NCBI GenBank assembly: GCA_945830055.1
Contig: CALZXH010000007.1
Span: 1-53,728 of the forward strand
DNA length: 53,728 nucleotides
Source of the DNA: an uncultured Prevotella sp.
GTDB taxonomy: Bacteria; Bacteroidota; Bacteroidia; Bacteroidales; Bacteroidaceae
Direction: 5' to 3'
The position numbers were made by a program, and so were the translations under genes. Below, piece after piece: positions 33,732-43,710 of this stretch (positions are counted from its first letter, which is position 1; each line of letters opens with the position of its first letter). The notes below the pieces were generated by a model. That model did no database searches. It was not told where the DNA came from and saw only the letters and a list, made by a program, of their open reading frames with translations.

Positions 33732-33763
33732 CAAAGATACTTATTATTTTTGTTTGTTTCAAA
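33732..33763 (-). promoter_or_regulatory. Promoter of the HU-CCDC81/SPOR-FHA operon
   Basis: On the minus strand TTTG (33760-33763), a 20-bp spacer and TATCTTTG (33732-33739). The ATG begins only 8 bases after the box, so the mRNA is leaderless or nearly so. Confidence 0.65.
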
Positions 33764-33830
33764 TAAAAGTGAACAATAGTTCGTAAAAAATATCAAAGTC
33801 AGTTGGCAGTCCGATTGACACTTCCGGACT

Positions 33831-34475
33831 TTACTGCATAAAGGGATTGTAGCGCACTTCCTCTCCCAAGGTCGTTTGACCGCCATGGCCAGGATAGATG
33901 ACCGTGTCTATCGGGAGTGTGCGTTTAATCATTTCCAGACTTTGTTGGATGTCAGCGAAAGAACCGAACTCAAAATCTGTTCTGCCGATACTCATATTAA
34001 ATAATGTGTCACCCGAGAAGGCGATGCTCTCTTCTTTGCAATACAGGAACACAGAACCGGGAGTATGTCCTGGGGTGGGGATAACGCTGAACTGGTGTGA
34101 GCCGAAAGAAATGATGGAGTTCTCGTCTAAATAAGCGCCTACGGGTGGCATCTCTTCTTTCAGTTTGATGTTGCACAGCACTTCCGACTGCCTTGCAAGA
34201 CTGTTCATCAGCACTTCATCCTTGGCAGATACCATGGGTTTGATGCCAAATTCCTTAAAGATAGCAGGATTGCCAAAATTGTGGTCTATATGAGCGTGGG
34301 TAGCCAGCAGATGCCTTAGCGTCAATGAGTTGTTGCGGATATAATCTGCCACCGCACTCTTCTCTTCCGCATAGAACGCCCCACAGTCAATGACCACACA
34401 CTCCTTTGTCTCATCGCTTACAACGTAGCAATTCTCCTGAAAGAAATTGCATACAAATCTTTTTATATTCAACAT
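33831..34475 (-). CDS. Metallo-beta-lactamase-fold hydrolase, glyoxalase II-like
   Basis: 214 residues. The metal motif THAHIDH (H60, H62, D64, H65) is complete, followed by TPGHTPGS, FSGDTLF and YPGHGGQTT, as in glyoxalase II and YcbL-type hydrolases. The short length and lack of the glyoxalase II C-terminal domain place it with YcbL-like thioesterase/hydrolases; the substrate is not determinable. No signal peptide. It stands alone between the SPOR gene and the hairpin after secA. Confidence 0.88.
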   Translation of the reverse strand: MLNIKRFVCNFFQENCYVVSDETKECVVIDCGAFYAEEKSAVADYIRNNSLTLRHLLATHAHIDHNFGNPAIFKEFGIKPMVSAKDEVLMNSLARQSEVLCNIKLKEEMPPVGAYLDENSIISFGSHQFSVIPTPGHTPGSVFLYCKEESIAFSGDTLFNMSIGRTDFEFGSFADIQQSLEMIKRTLPIDTVIYPGHGGQTTLGEEVRYNPFMQ

Positions 34476-34516
34476 AATCGGGTTGGGTTAGGACTTAACC
34501 TTTGTTTTATATAGTC

Positions 34517-34563
34517 GAATCATGGGTTGTATCTCTTGTACAACGAGAAACAACCCATGATTC
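34517..34563. terminator. Long hairpin downstream of secA
   Basis: GAATCATGGGTTGT (34517-34530) and ACAACCCATGATTC (34550-34563) are a perfect 14-bp inverted repeat, continued after one mismatch by TCTC/GAGA (32-35/45-48), leaving a 9-nt tip. No long T-run on either side. It lies between the secA stop and the hydrolase gene, both minus strand, and probably ends the secA transcript. Confidence 0.6.
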
Positions 34564-34621
34564 AACCTTTTCATTTAATCGTATATTGTGTTACGATTGG
34601 TACAATATGACGGTGTTGGAA

Positions 34622-37600
34622 TTATACAATTCCTTTGCCATGACAATTCTTGAACTTCTTGCCGCTTCCGCAAGGACATGGGTCATTTCTTCCCGGCAGT
34701 TTGTCCTTTACAATCGGAGCCTGAGGTTGGCGGGCTCGGGTATCTTGTCGCGAAGCTGCCACCTGATTCTGGTCGGTGAGGCGTTCCTCGTCAAGGTTCT
34801 GTTTCGACTCGACGTAAGACGGCTTTTGAGGATGCCTTTCCGGTTCAGCCTCTTGCACGGACTGGCTTTGCTGCAGTTCGGGTATAGCCGCACGCATCAG
34901 GATAGAAGTGATACGGTTGTTCATGTTGTTCACCATGGCGTCGAACAGCTTCACACTTTCAAGTTTGAATATCAAAAGCGGATCCTTTTGCTCGTATGAA
35001 GCGTTCTGCACACTGTGCTTCAGTTCATCCAGTTCACGCAGGTTTTCTTTCCAGCAGTCGTCGATGATGTGCAGTATCAGCACCTTCTCGAACTGCTTGA
35101 TGATGCTCTTGCATTGGGTGTCGTATGCCTCTTTCAGATCACATGGAATGTTGTATATGCGCTGTCCGTCAGTAATGGGCACCATGATTCTCTCATAATT
35201 TGCGCCGTTCTGCTCATATACCTGCTGGATTATCGGCATGGCAACAGTCTGGATGCGCTCAGATTTTCTCTTGAAGGTGTCCAAAGCCACCTGGAAGGCT
35301 TCCTCGCACAGCTTTTCGTGCTTTTCGTTAATAAACTGCTCCTCGGTGAAAGGTACTTCCATGGAGAAGATGTGGATAAACTCTTCTTTGCATCCCTCGT
35401 AGTCGTTGTTCTCGATAATGTTCACGATACGGTCCCAAAGCGTATTGGAAATGTCCATGCCCAGTCTCTCGCCCATGAGTGCGTGACGCCTCTTTTCGTA
35501 GATGACAGTTCTCTGCTTGTTCATCACGTCGTCGTATTCCAGCAGGCGTTTACGAATGCCGAAGTTGTTCTCTTCCACTTTGCGCTGTGCCCTTTCGATG
35601 CTCTTGGTAACCATGCTGTGCTCGATCACCTCACCCTCTTTGAGTCCTATTCGGTCCATGAGGCGTGCGATACGTTCTGAGGCGAAGAGTCGCATGAGCT
35701 TGTCCTCCAGCGAAACATAAAAGATGGAAGAACCGGGATCACCCTGACGACCGGAACGTCCGCGCAACTGTCTGTCCACACGTCGGCTTTCATGGCGTTC
35801 AGTACCGATGATGGCAAGTCCGCCGGCTGCCTTCACTTCGGGAGAAAGCTTGATGTCGGTACCACGTCCCGCCATGTTGGTAGCGATGGTAACGGCACCC
35901 AGTCCGTTGGTACTCTGTCCTGCGAGAGCCACGATGTCTGCCTCCTTCTGGTGCAGTTTGGCATTCAGCACCTGATGCGGTATCTTTCTCATGTTCAGCA
36001 TCTTAGACAGCAGTTCTGAAATCTCTACTGAAGTAGTGCCGACGAGGGTGGGGCGTCCGCTTTCGCGCATCTTCTGTACCTCATCGATAACTGCGTTGTA
36101 TTTCTCTCTCGCAGTTTTATACACCCTATCGTTCATGTCGATACGCTTCACCGGACGGTTTGTGGGAATCTCGACTACATCCAGTTTGTAGATATCCCAG
36201 AACTCGCCAGCCTCAGTTGATGCGGTACCCGTCATACCCGACAGTTTGTGGTACATACGGAAATAGTTCTGCAATGTGATGGTTGCAAATGTCTGGGTAG
36301 CAGCTTCCACTTTCACATGCTCCTTGGCTTCCACAGCCTGATGCAGGCCGTCGCTCCATCTGCGTCCCTCCATGATACGTCCGGTCTGCTCGTCCACGAT
36401 TTTCACTTCACCGTCAATAATCACGTATTCCTCGTCCTTATTGAACATGGTGTAAGCTTTCAGCAGTTGCTGCAGCGTATGGACACGTTCGCTCTGTATG
36501 GCATAGTGGTTGAGCAGTTCATCCTTTTTGTTCAACCGCTCTTCGTCAGAGATGTCTTTGACCGCCTCGAGAGCCGACAGTTCTGAAACGATGTCGGGCA
36601 ATACAAACAGCGCCTTGTCGTTTACTTGTTTTGCCAGCCACTCGGTACCTTTGTCGGTCATATCACATGAATTCAGTTTTTCATCGACAACAAAATACAG
36701 GGGCTTTACAGCCTCAGGCATTTTGCGGTTGTTGTTTTCCATGTATATTTCCTCGGTCTTCAGCATGCCCGCCTTGATGCCCTCTTCAGACAGGAACTTA
36801 ATCAGGGGCTTGTTCTTGGGCAGAGCCTTGTGGGAGCGGAACAGTGAGAGGAATCCTTCTTCCAGCAGTTTCTGGTCGTTTTTCTCTCTTCCCTCGGTGA
36901 TTTTCTGTTTGGCTTCTGCCAGATACTGTGTTGCCAGTTTCTTCTGCACGTCAAACAGCTGTTCTACCAAAGGCTGGTATTCTTCAAACATCTGGACATC
37001 TCCTTTGGGAACAGGACCGGAAATGATGAGTGGTGTACGGGCATCATCGATAAGTACGGAGTCCACCTCGTCAACGATGGCATAGTTATGTGCGCGTTGT
37101 ACCAGGTCGTCCGGCGATACTGCCATATTGTCACGCAGATAGTCGAAGCCGAACTCGTTGTTTGTTCCGAAAGTGATGTCTGCCTGATATGCCTTTCTTC
37201 GCCTGTCAGAGTTAGGCTGGTGCTTGTCGATACAGTCAACAGACAATCCATGGAACATATAGAGCGGTCCCATCCATTCAGAGTCACGTTTTGCCAGATA
37301 GTCGTTCACGGTAACCACATGTACGCCATTGCCTGTCAATGCGTTCAGGAATACAGGCAGGGTAGCAACGAGGGTCTTGCCTTCACCTGTTGCCATTTCC
37401 GCTATTTTTCCCTGATGAAGTACGATACCTCCAAACAACTGTACGTCATAGTGTACCATTTCCCATTTCAGGTCATTGCCTCCGGCTGTCCAGTGGTTGT
37501 GATATACAGCCTTGTCTCCGTCTATTGTGATGAAGTCGTTTTGAGGATTGGCAGCCAGTTCGCGGTCAAAGTCATTGGCCGTGACAACGGTTTCCTCATT

Positions 37601-37969
37601 CTGTGCAAAGCGGCGTGCGGTTTCCTTGACGATGGCAAATGCGGTAGGCATCGCCTCGTTCAGGGCATCTTCATACAGGTCGAGCACCTCTTTTTCCAGT
37701 TTGTCAATCTGTGCAAACAGAGGTCCCCTTTCATCGATGTCCGTATCTTCGATTTTAAGTTTAAGGTCGTTGATCTTTGCTTTAGGCTCCTTGACTTTTT
37801 CTTGTATGTTGCTTTTCAGCTCGGCTGTCTTGGCTCGCAAATCATCATTGGATAATTTTTCAATTTCCGGTGATACAGCCTTGACCTTCTCCACCAAAGG
37901 TTGGATCAGCTTCATGTCTTTCGAAGACTTGTCACCGAATAGGGCTTTAAGAAATTTGTTGAAATCCAT
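34622..37969 (-). CDS. secA: Preprotein translocase ATPase SecA
   Basis: The 1115-residue motor of the Sec export system. The Walker A is GEGKTLVA (195-202), the DEAD-like box [17 protein letters not shown] (299-315), and the second nucleotide domain has [21 protein letters not shown] and [14 protein letters not shown]. The C-terminal zinc tail is intact: [17 protein letters not shown] at the end. It is longer than E. coli SecA (901) by inserts in NBD1 and near the peptide-binding domain, as usual in Bacteroidota. It follows the degenerate phosphatase gene by 36 bp and is last before a long hairpin. Cytoplasmic and membrane-associated. Confidence 0.97.
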   Translation of the reverse strand: MDFNKFLKALFGDKSSKDMKLIQPLVEKVKAVSPEIEKLSNDDLRAKTAELKSNIQEKVKEPKAKINDLKLKIEDTDIDERGPLFAQIDKLEKEVLDLYEDALNEAMPTAFAIVKETARRFAQNEETVVTANDFDRELAANPQNDFITIDGDKAVYHNHWTAGGNDLKWEMVHYDVQLFGGIVLHQGKIAEMATGEGKTLVATLPVFLNALTGNGVHVVTVNDYLAKRDSEWMGPLYMFHGLSVDCIDKHQPNSDRRRKAYQADITFGTNNEFGFDYLRDNMAVSPDDLVQRAHNYAIVDEVDSVLIDDARTPLIISGPVPKGDVQMFEEYQPLVEQLFDVQKKLATQYLAEAKQKITEGREKNDQKLLEEGFLSLFRSHKALPKNKPLIKFLSEEGIKAGMLKTEEIYMENNNRKMPEAVKPLYFVVDEKLNSCDMTDKGTEWLAKQVNDKALFVLPDIVSELSALEAVKDISDEERLNKKDELLNHYAIQSERVHTLQQLLKAYTMFNKDEEYVIIDGEVKIVDEQTGRIMEGRRWSDGLHQAVEAKEHVKVEAATQTFATITLQNYFRMYHKLSGMTGTASTEAGEFWDIYKLDVVEIPTNRPVKRIDMNDRVYKTAREKYNAVIDEVQKMRESGRPTLVGTTSVEISELLSKMLNMRKIPHQVLNAKLHQKEADIVALAGQSTNGLGAVTIATNMAGRGTDIKLSPEVKAAGGLAIIGTERHESRRVDRQLRGRSGRQGDPGSSIFYVSLEDKLMRLFASERIARLMDRIGLKEGEVIEHSMVTKSIERAQRKVEENNFGIRKRLLEYDDVMNKQRTVIYEKRRHALMGERLGMDISNTLWDRIVNIIENNDYEGCKEEFIHIFSMEVPFTEEQFINEKHEKLCEEAFQVALDTFKRKSERIQTVAMPIIQQVYEQNGANYERIMVPITDGQRIYNIPCDLKEAYDTQCKSIIKQFEKVLILHIIDDCWKENLRELDELKHSVQNASYEQKDPLLIFKLESVKLFDAMVNNMNNRITSILMRAAIPELQQSQSVQEAEPERHPQKPSYVESKQNLDEERLTDQNQVAASRQDTRARQPQAPIVKDKLPGRNDPCPCGSGKKFKNCHGKGIV

Positions 37970-38005
37970 TTTATGTTTATTGTTTTATTGTTACTTAATT
38001 GAAAA

Positions 38006-39583
38006 TTAGAATAAGGGTTGCAGAGAGCAGGCATTCGGAGCCCTGATTCTGATGATTTTGGATACCGTCGGTGCGATTTGCTCCACGCTTACAGCGTCCG
38101 ATATTTTTTGTGCCTGATAATTTGACCCATAGATGATGATCGGGAAGGGGATAAACGAAGAACGATACGTCTTGTTTTGGTTGTAGTCAGGATTCTGCAG
38201 GTTCCATCCCGGGGATATTTCTATGATGACGTCACCACAGCGTTCGGGATGAAAACCCTTGCGCACTTTCTCTATCTGCTGGTTGGTGTCAGTCAGCAAC
38301 TGCTGCGCCGTGTAGGTATTCCGCACTCCCGACAGTTGGCATAAGAACTCCTGCGCCCTGTCTGTGGCCTCTTTCAGTCCGATACGTTTCTGTTCCAGCA
38401 GCTTGTGGTTTAGGAATATCTGGTTGTTATAGGTGGTCTCGATGTATTTGTCACTGCCCCATAAGGCACCATAATACATGTTCAGCAGATTGGCTGTACG
38501 CACCATGTCCACATTTCCCGTGGGTATATTGTACCGGAAATAACTCAAGGACTCCTCATCACAGCAACCCGTACTTGTCAGAATGAAGACCAGGTTGTTT
38601 TTTCCGACTGTTTTTTCCAGTTCATCAATCAGTTTGCCAATCTCCGCATCCAGACGTACGTATGTGTCTTGCAACTCCATTTGGCAGTCTGATACAGGCT
38701 CATGGTTAAAGGTGCCAGCATAATAAGTAACCGAGACAATGTCGGTAATGGCATCCATTCCCATAGCATTGCCTCTGATACATTGCAATGCTAGTTTTGT
38801 CACCTGCTCGTTGACAAGTGCGCTCGTCTTGAATTCTTGATAGCCCCCGTCTGTGTTGAACTTGTGCTTGAAAGGCACAGTCTGGTTGTCACCCGACAGA
38901 AAATAACTGAAGTTTGCCGATAGCGGGGAGGATGCCTCCCATATAGTAGTGATGGCAACCTGTGCAGGCGAGATCAATGAATTGATGGCACTTAACCACG
39001 TGGAACTGTTCTGTGTATAATAAGTAGAAGTGCACCATTTGCCGTTTTTGTCGTCAATCCACAAAGCCCCATTGGCTGCATGACCGCCAGCCAGCACAGA
39101 GGCATCCTTGAAAGGCGATACAGAGAAAATAATGCCTTTTCCCTTGCTTGCCAATTTCAGTTCGTCCAGGAAAGTGGATGTGGCTATATTCTTGGGCGAA
39201 ACCCTGTCTGTTGTGAAAATTCCCTCACATTGCTGGTCTTCTATGCAGAGAACGGGTCTTAGCGTTTCCTTGTCCAGCCACATTCCCCCGGTTATGCTGT
39301 GGTAATACGGCTGCGTGCCTGTTACCAGGGAGGTGATGGCAGATGCCCTGTCTATCGGAGAGAAAGAGTAGGAGGCATTGCTATATACCATACCTTGCTG
39401 CAACAGCTTCTTGAATCCGTCTTCGCCATATAAGGGAACAAACGCCTCCAGGTAATCCGAACGCAACTGATCGACAATGATGTTAACCAGCAACTTGGGT
39501 TGGGTCAACAACGGTTGCGCCTTGACATTGACAGATGTAAGGAGCGTTGCTATAAGGGCTATCGATATTTGCCTGTATATCAT
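38006..39583 (-). CDS. Alkaline-phosphatase-fold (PafA-like) protein with degenerate metal site
   Basis: 525 residues with a signal peptide ending near VKAQ (about 23). The fold is that of PafA alkaline phosphatase/phosphodiesterase: LLVNIIVDQLRSDYLEAF with D38, GMVYSNASYSF, and DTYVRLDAEI. Compared with PafA, most metal ligands are missing: the DxxxH pair corresponds to T291 and E295, the DH of TADHG corresponds to T338 and G339, and the late HG motif is not seen. The nucleophile position appears to be S75. A phosphatase with two zinc ions is therefore unlikely. The start overlaps the DUF4105 stop by 4 bp, and secA follows at 36 bp. Periplasmic. Function unknown. Confidence 0.75.
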   Translation of the reverse strand: MIYRQISIALIATLLTSVNVKAQPLLTQPKLLVNIIVDQLRSDYLEAFVPLYGEDGFKKLLQQGMVYSNASYSFSPIDRASAITSLVTGTQPYYHSITGGMWLDKETLRPVLCIEDQQCEGIFTTDRVSPKNIATSTFLDELKLASKGKGIIFSVSPFKDASVLAGGHAANGALWIDDKNGKWCTSTYYTQNSSTWLSAINSLISPAQVAITTIWEASSPLSANFSYFLSGDNQTVPFKHKFNTDGGYQEFKTSALVNEQVTKLALQCIRGNAMGMDAITDIVSVTYYAGTFNHEPVSDCQMELQDTYVRLDAEIGKLIDELEKTVGKNNLVFILTSTGCCDEESLSYFRYNIPTGNVDMVRTANLLNMYYGALWGSDKYIETTYNNQIFLNHKLLEQKRIGLKEATDRAQEFLCQLSGVRNTYTAQQLLTDTNQQIEKVRKGFHPERCGDVIIEISPGWNLQNPDYNQNKTYRSSFIPFPIIIYGSNYQAQKISDAVSVEQIAPTVSKIIRIRAPNACSLQPLF

Positions 39584-40785
39584 TGTCTGTTTAACAGTTT
39601 AGGAAGTGTTCCGCCACTAATGTTATATACACACCTTATCAGCAAACATAGTGCCAATAGCAGCATTCCCTCTGCATATTCTTGAAAAAATGCGCCGATA
39701 AGGAACAGAATTATCATGCCGACTTCAAATTTCCAAAACCTCGTGGGCCTGTTGCGTATTATATTGTGTAGGAAGAACAGTGGTATCGGATTCAGAATAA
39801 GTATTTGCAAATTGGTGCTCGTCGTGGGATGTTTTGAAAAGAACAAGACGGTCAACAGTATGCCTGCTACGGAAAGCACAGCCCACAGACTCACATCGAG
39901 CCAAAGGAAATGCTTGTTCCTTTTGAATTCCACCCACGTCAACAGTACAGTCAGCAACAGCAACATGGAAAATACCATCCACGGTGTGATGACGAAGGAG
40001 GACTCTTCTTGGGTCACCCTTTGTCTGAGCAGGATATTCTCTTGCACCACTAACTGATATTGCATGCTGTCATTCCCGACTATGACTTGGCTGAAGTCTG
40101 CCTTGAGATTGTCAGGGAGGAACTGCCATTCCCTGTTGGCGAGCATTGTGTCGGCAGTCAGACCTAAGCACAGATTGTTGCAGAACCTTGCCCAAGGATG
40201 CTTGGCGGTATAATCGTCGGTAATCTTTCTATAGGTCAATTCCGATTTGCTGTCATGGAAATAATACACTGTCCCTTCTATGCAACGTTCAATCATGTCC
40301 CTTGCCTTGGTGGTGCAATTGTTGGTAAAGTAATTGTATCTGTACTCCCTGTTGTCTGGTTCTAAATTGATGACCAGGGCTTTGAACAGATAGATTTTTT
40401 CTTCATGATTAAGGTTCAGCACCTGTTCGGTAACTGTACGGTTTTGACGTTTATACTCTTCTATGAACAGGTGGTAGGGCACTGCTCCCAACTCATAGTC
40501 GGTAAGTCCCAATGCGAAACGGAGGGCAAAGAATGGCTTTTTGAAATTGAATACACCGTAGTTGAAAACCCAGTCCTGGTTGCGCCTTAAATCCTTATAC
40601 CTGATGGCTGTATGGCCGTACAGACTGTAAATCTCTTTCTCGTATGGTGAACAGGTTATCAAACTACAAATAATGGAGTCTTCTTCAGACGAAGTTTCGG
40701 ATGCGTGCATGAACACAGCGTTCACTAAAAAAATCCCGATAATGAAGACTCTGAAAGTGTATTTATTTATTGATATTTGTTTCAC
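39580..40785 (-). CDS. DUF4105 (Lnb N-terminal domain-like) membrane protein
   Basis: 401 residues from a GTG at 40785, giving MKQISINKYTFRVFIIGIFLVNAVF as signal sequence. The periplasmic domain (about 30-260) carries the DUF4105 landmarks SLYGHTAIR and YFTNNCTTKARDMIE, reminiscent of a papain-like cysteine hydrolase with Cys and His. Four to five C-terminal membrane segments (about 265-395) follow. An ATG at 40842 in frame would add 19 basic residues but lies at the edge of the coaX promoter and upstream of the minus-7 box at 40790-40797, so it is rejected. The gene overlaps the PafA-like gene by 4 bp. Substrate unknown. Confidence 0.75.
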   Translation of the reverse strand: MKQISINKYTFRVFIIGIFLVNAVFMHASETSSEEDSIICSLITCSPYEKEIYSLYGHTAIRYKDLRRNQDWVFNYGVFNFKKPFFALRFALGLTDYELGAVPYHLFIEEYKRQNRTVTEQVLNLNHEEKIYLFKALVINLEPDNREYRYNYFTNNCTTKARDMIERCIEGTVYYFHDSKSELTYRKITDDYTAKHPWARFCNNLCLGLTADTMLANREWQFLPDNLKADFSQVIVGNDSMQYQLVVQENILLRQRVTQEESSFVITPWMVFSMLLLLTVLLTWVEFKRNKHFLWLDVSLWAVLSVAGILLTVLFFSKHPTTSTNLQILILNPIPLFFLHNIIRNRPTRFWKFEVGMIILFLIGAFFQEYAEGMLLLALCLLIRCVYNISGGTLPKLLNRQ

Positions 40786-40789
40786 AATG

Positions 40790-40797
40790 CAAAAATA
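40790..40797 (-). promoter_or_regulatory. Minus-7 box of the DUF4105-secA operon
   Basis: TATTTTTG on the minus strand. Only 4 bases separate it from the proposed GTG start, so either the mRNA is leaderless or the start is elsewhere. Confidence 0.4.
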
Positions 40798-40842
40798 CTT
40801 CCTTTTTCTTTTTTTTCGGTGCTTTATATCATTTTTTTTCAA

Positions 40843-40850
40843 TAATTTTG
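40843..40850 (+). promoter_or_regulatory. Minus-7 box of coaX
   Basis: TAATTTTG, exact TAnnTTTG, 22 bases before the coaX ATG; no clear minus-33 element. Confidence 0.5.
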
Positions 40851-40872
40851 CAGTCTAAAGTGAAAATACAAG

Positions 40873-41616
40873 ATGAATCTCGTTATTGATATCGGTAACA
40901 CTTGCGTGAAATTGGTGGCATTTGATGGCATGACACCGATAGAGGAAGTTCGTATGGAACATGGCGAGTCTGACCCGTTATCCCAGATGTGCCGAAGATA
41001 TCCGTTCCATCGTGGCATATATTCATCTGTAGTATCTTTGGACGAAAAGATGCAAGGGCTTTTCAATACGCTGGATTTTCCCATGCTGCCCTTCCGGCCG
41101 AACGAGACTCCTATACCTATCCAAAACAAGTACCTTACTCCCGGCACGTTGGGCGGTGACAGACTGGCAGCGGCCATAGGTGCATACGGGGAGTGCCCCG
41201 GCCATCCTATTTTGATAGTGGATGTGGGCACGTGTATTACTTACGACTTTGTATCCTCCAATGGAGAGTACATGGGAGGTAACATTTCCCCCGGACCTAC
41301 CATCCGACTGAAGGCGCTGCATCAATATACCGACGCCTTACCTCTTGTGGTGAGGAAAGGAGATATCCTGTTTCATGGCAATTCCACAGAGACCGCCATC
41401 AGGAGTGGCGTCATGCTGGGTGTCAAGTACGAAGTGGAAGGGTATGTTTCCGAGTGTTTCAGACGCCTGCCCGATTTGAAAGTTTTCCTTACGGGTGGTG
41501 TTCAACTTGATTTGCAATTACCTGAAAATATTGAGATTATAAAAGACGGCTTTATTGTTCCTAAAGGTTTGAATAGAGTGCTTATTTACAATAATGATAA
41601 GTTATCAACGCAATGA
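40873..41616 (+). CDS. coaX: Type III pantothenate kinase
   Basis: 247 residues. Phosphorylates pantothenate, the first step of CoA synthesis. The ASKHA-fold signatures are intact: MNLVIDIGNTCVK (phosphate loop, D6), TPGTLGGDRLAA (pantothenate/ATP region, G95-D96-R97) and IVDVGTCITYDF (D117). It uses the product of the panC/panD genes elsewhere in the window. Its stop overlaps the next start in ATGA. First gene of a long + strand series. Cytoplasmic. Confidence 0.95.
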   Translation: MNLVIDIGNTCVKLVAFDGMTPIEEVRMEHGESDPLSQMCRRYPFHRGIYSSVVSLDEKMQGLFNTLDFPMLPFRPNETPIPIQNKYLTPGTLGGDRLAAAIGAYGECPGHPILIVDVGTCITYDFVSSNGEYMGGNISPGPTIRLKALHQYTDALPLVVRKGDILFHGNSTETAIRSGVMLGVKYEVEGYVSECFRRLPDLKVFLTGGVQLDLQLPENIEIIKDGFIVPKGLNRVLIYNNDKLSTQ

Positions 41617-42899
41617 AAAAGAAAATTTCCATATTCATTCTACAGCTTGTTTTCTGTAGTGTAACCGTTCATTCGCAAACAGCTACAAATTCTCCATATA
41701 GCCAGTATGGACTGGGTCTTTTGTCTGATCAGTCTTTGGGCTTCAACAAGGCGATGTCCGGATTGTCGTATGGAGTCAGAAACTCCAAGCAGGTCAATTT
41801 TGCAAATCCTGCTTCCTATTCCTCTGTGGACTCGTTGACGATGTTGCTGGATGTGGGTTTCTCCGGACAAATCACTTCTTTCAAGGAAGGCGATACGAGA
41901 ATAAAGGCGAACAATGGGGATTTTGACTACATTGTTGCCTCGTTCCGCCTGATGCCTCGGGTGGGCATTTGTGTAGGTTTTGTGCCGTTCACAGTCATTG
42001 GCTACAATTATAATTATAGCAATAAAATCGGCAATTCAACCTCCTCTTCGAAGGATATATACAGCGGTTCCGGCGGTGTAAATCAGGCTTTTTTAGGCAT
42101 GGGTTGGAGTCCAGTGAACAATTTCTCCGTTGGTTTCAACTTTTCCTATCTTTGGGGTAATTACGAGAAAAGCGTGTACATTCCCGGCAAAGACAATTAT
42201 ACCAATACCATCACCAGGCAATATGCTGCAAACATCAACAGCTATAAGCTGGATTTTGGAGTGCAGTATCAGCATGAAATTTCAGCAGGAGAGGTGCTTA
42301 CTTATGGTCTGACCTATAGTTTGGGACATAAGTTGAGAGGCGATGCCACGTTGAATGTCATCAACTCCAGTGCTTCAAGCGGAACTTCCACAACGACTCC
42401 CCTGACTATTTCAGACGCCTACAGTTTGCCACATAGTTTTGGAGCTGGAGTGACCTGGAAGCATGGTACCAAATTGATGGTCGGTGCTGACTACACGTTG
42501 CAGAAATGGGGTAATCTGAGCGTTCCAGACAACAATGTCAAGGATGCAAACAATTATACCTTGGCCGACGGTCTGTTGAAAGACAGGCATAAGATTGTTT
42601 TAGGTACTGAATGGGTGCCTAATGAAAGCAGTAACAGGTATTTCCGTCGCGTACATTATCGTATGGGCGTATCTTATGCCACTCCATATATTACCGTGAA
42701 CGGACAGGACGGTCCTAAAGAGTATGGTGTGAGTGCCGGTTTTGGATTCCCTCTTCTGAAAGGCGGCAAATCGATATTGAATATCAGTGGGCAGTGGTTG
42801 CGCGCTCATTCTTCTTCAATGATAACAGAAGACTATTATAGACTCAACATTGGAATCACTTTCAATGAACGTTGGTTTATGAAGTGGAAGGTACAATAA
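41613..42899 (+). CDS. Outer-membrane beta-barrel protein, FadL/OMPP1-like
   Basis: 428 residues with signal peptide MKKKISIFILQLVFCSVTVHSQ. The mature start NSPYSQYGLGLLSDQSLGFNKAMSG and ANPASYSSVDSLTM are typical of the FadL-like barrel proteins found next to coaX in Bacteroidota; alternating beta-strands fill the rest. It is coupled to coaX by a 4-bp overlap and followed 4 bp later by lptC. Likely a passive channel for hydrophobic compounds or a structural barrel; no specific substrate can be named. Confidence 0.8.
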   Translation: MKKKISIFILQLVFCSVTVHSQTATNSPYSQYGLGLLSDQSLGFNKAMSGLSYGVRNSKQVNFANPASYSSVDSLTMLLDVGFSGQITSFKEGDTRIKANNGDFDYIVASFRLMPRVGICVGFVPFTVIGYNYNYSNKIGNSTSSSKDIYSGSGGVNQAFLGMGWSPVNNFSVGFNFSYLWGNYEKSVYIPGKDNYTNTITRQYAANINSYKLDFGVQYQHEISAGEVLTYGLTYSLGHKLRGDATLNVINSSASSGTSTTTPLTISDAYSLPHSFGAGVTWKHGTKLMVGADYTLQKWGNLSVPDNNVKDANNYTLADGLLKDRHKIVLGTEWVPNESSNRYFRRVHYRMGVSYATPYITVNGQDGPKEYGVSAGFGFPLLKGGKSILNISGQWLRAHSSSMITEDYYRLNIGITFNERWFMKWKVQ

Positions 42900-42903
42900 A
42901 TCT

Positions 42904-43551
42904 ATGCGATATATCCTCTACATTCTTGTGCTTCCTCTGAGCCTGTTTCTCTCTTGTTCCAAGACGAGTGAGCATACCGCTCCGGCCATTCACGACAGGG
43001 ATTCTGTTTCCATGATGGTAAGTTATGGGGTGAATACCTTGGTGTCTGACTCAGGGGTTATCAAATACAGGATTGTTTCTGAATGTTGGGATGTGAATAC
43101 CGTCAAAGAACCCTCCAGATGGACCTTCTTGAAAGGCATTTTCGTAGAGCAGTTCGATGAGAAATTCAATGTCCAGCTGTATGTTCAGGCAGATACCGCC
43201 TGGTATTACGACAAAAAAAAGTTGTGGGAACTGAGGGGCAGGGTGTCTGTCAGGAATGTAGAAGGACTTATTTTCCGTAGTGAAGAACTGTTCTGGGATG
43301 GTATTTTACACGAGCTGTATTCCCATAAGCCGTCTATAGTCATCACGCCTGAAAGGGTGCTCTCTGGCACTTACTTCAGAAGCGACGAGAGGATGACCCG
43401 TTATACCATTTCTAATTCAGTGGGCTCTTTTGTGCAGAATACGGCAGAAAACGACACGACTACCAATACTCAGAATGTTACAACCCAGGACAGCGTGGAA
43501 ACCATACAGAAGCGACAGGTGGCATCGCCGAAAGCAGCCACAGCCCGATAA
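42904..43551 (+). CDS. lptC: LPS export protein LptC
   Basis: 215 residues. The N-terminus is a lipoprotein signal with C18 (LSLFLSCS), as in Bacteroidota LptC, where E. coli has a membrane helix. The LptC/OstA-like beta-jellyroll follows (about 40-180, KYRIVSECWDV, GIFVEQFDEKFNVQLYVQADTAWYY, WELRGRVSVRNVEGLIFRSEELFWD). It bridges LPS from the inner-membrane LptBFG to LptA. The C-terminal 30 residues are low-complexity (TTNTQNVTTQ). Only 4 bp after the barrel protein gene. Confidence 0.85.
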   Translation: MRYILYILVLPLSLFLSCSKTSEHTAPAIHDRDSVSMMVSYGVNTLVSDSGVIKYRIVSECWDVNTVKEPSRWTFLKGIFVEQFDEKFNVQLYVQADTAWYYDKKKLWELRGRVSVRNVEGLIFRSEELFWDGILHELYSHKPSIVITPERVLSGTYFRSDERMTRYTISNSVGSFVQNTAENDTTTNTQNVTTQDSVETIQKRQVASPKAATAR

Positions 43552-43651
43552 CTCTGCAGTTTTGGCGAATAATCCATGAGATTTACCTTGACTATAAACC
43601 GATTGACTGATATTTTTTTTACCAAAAGTGGAGTGATTGATTATTTTTTTG

Positions 43652-43659
43652 TAAATTTG
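43652..43659 (+). promoter_or_regulatory. Minus-7 box of the ppiD-like gene
   Basis: TAAATTTG matches TAnnTTTG in a T-rich region; no TTTG at the ideal distance. Leader about 45 nt. The gap 43552-43710 otherwise holds no gene. Confidence 0.5.
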
Positions 43660-43710
43660 CACGCTAATTGGATTAAGAACAGAAAATAAAAACATAACAA
43701 TCAATTAACA

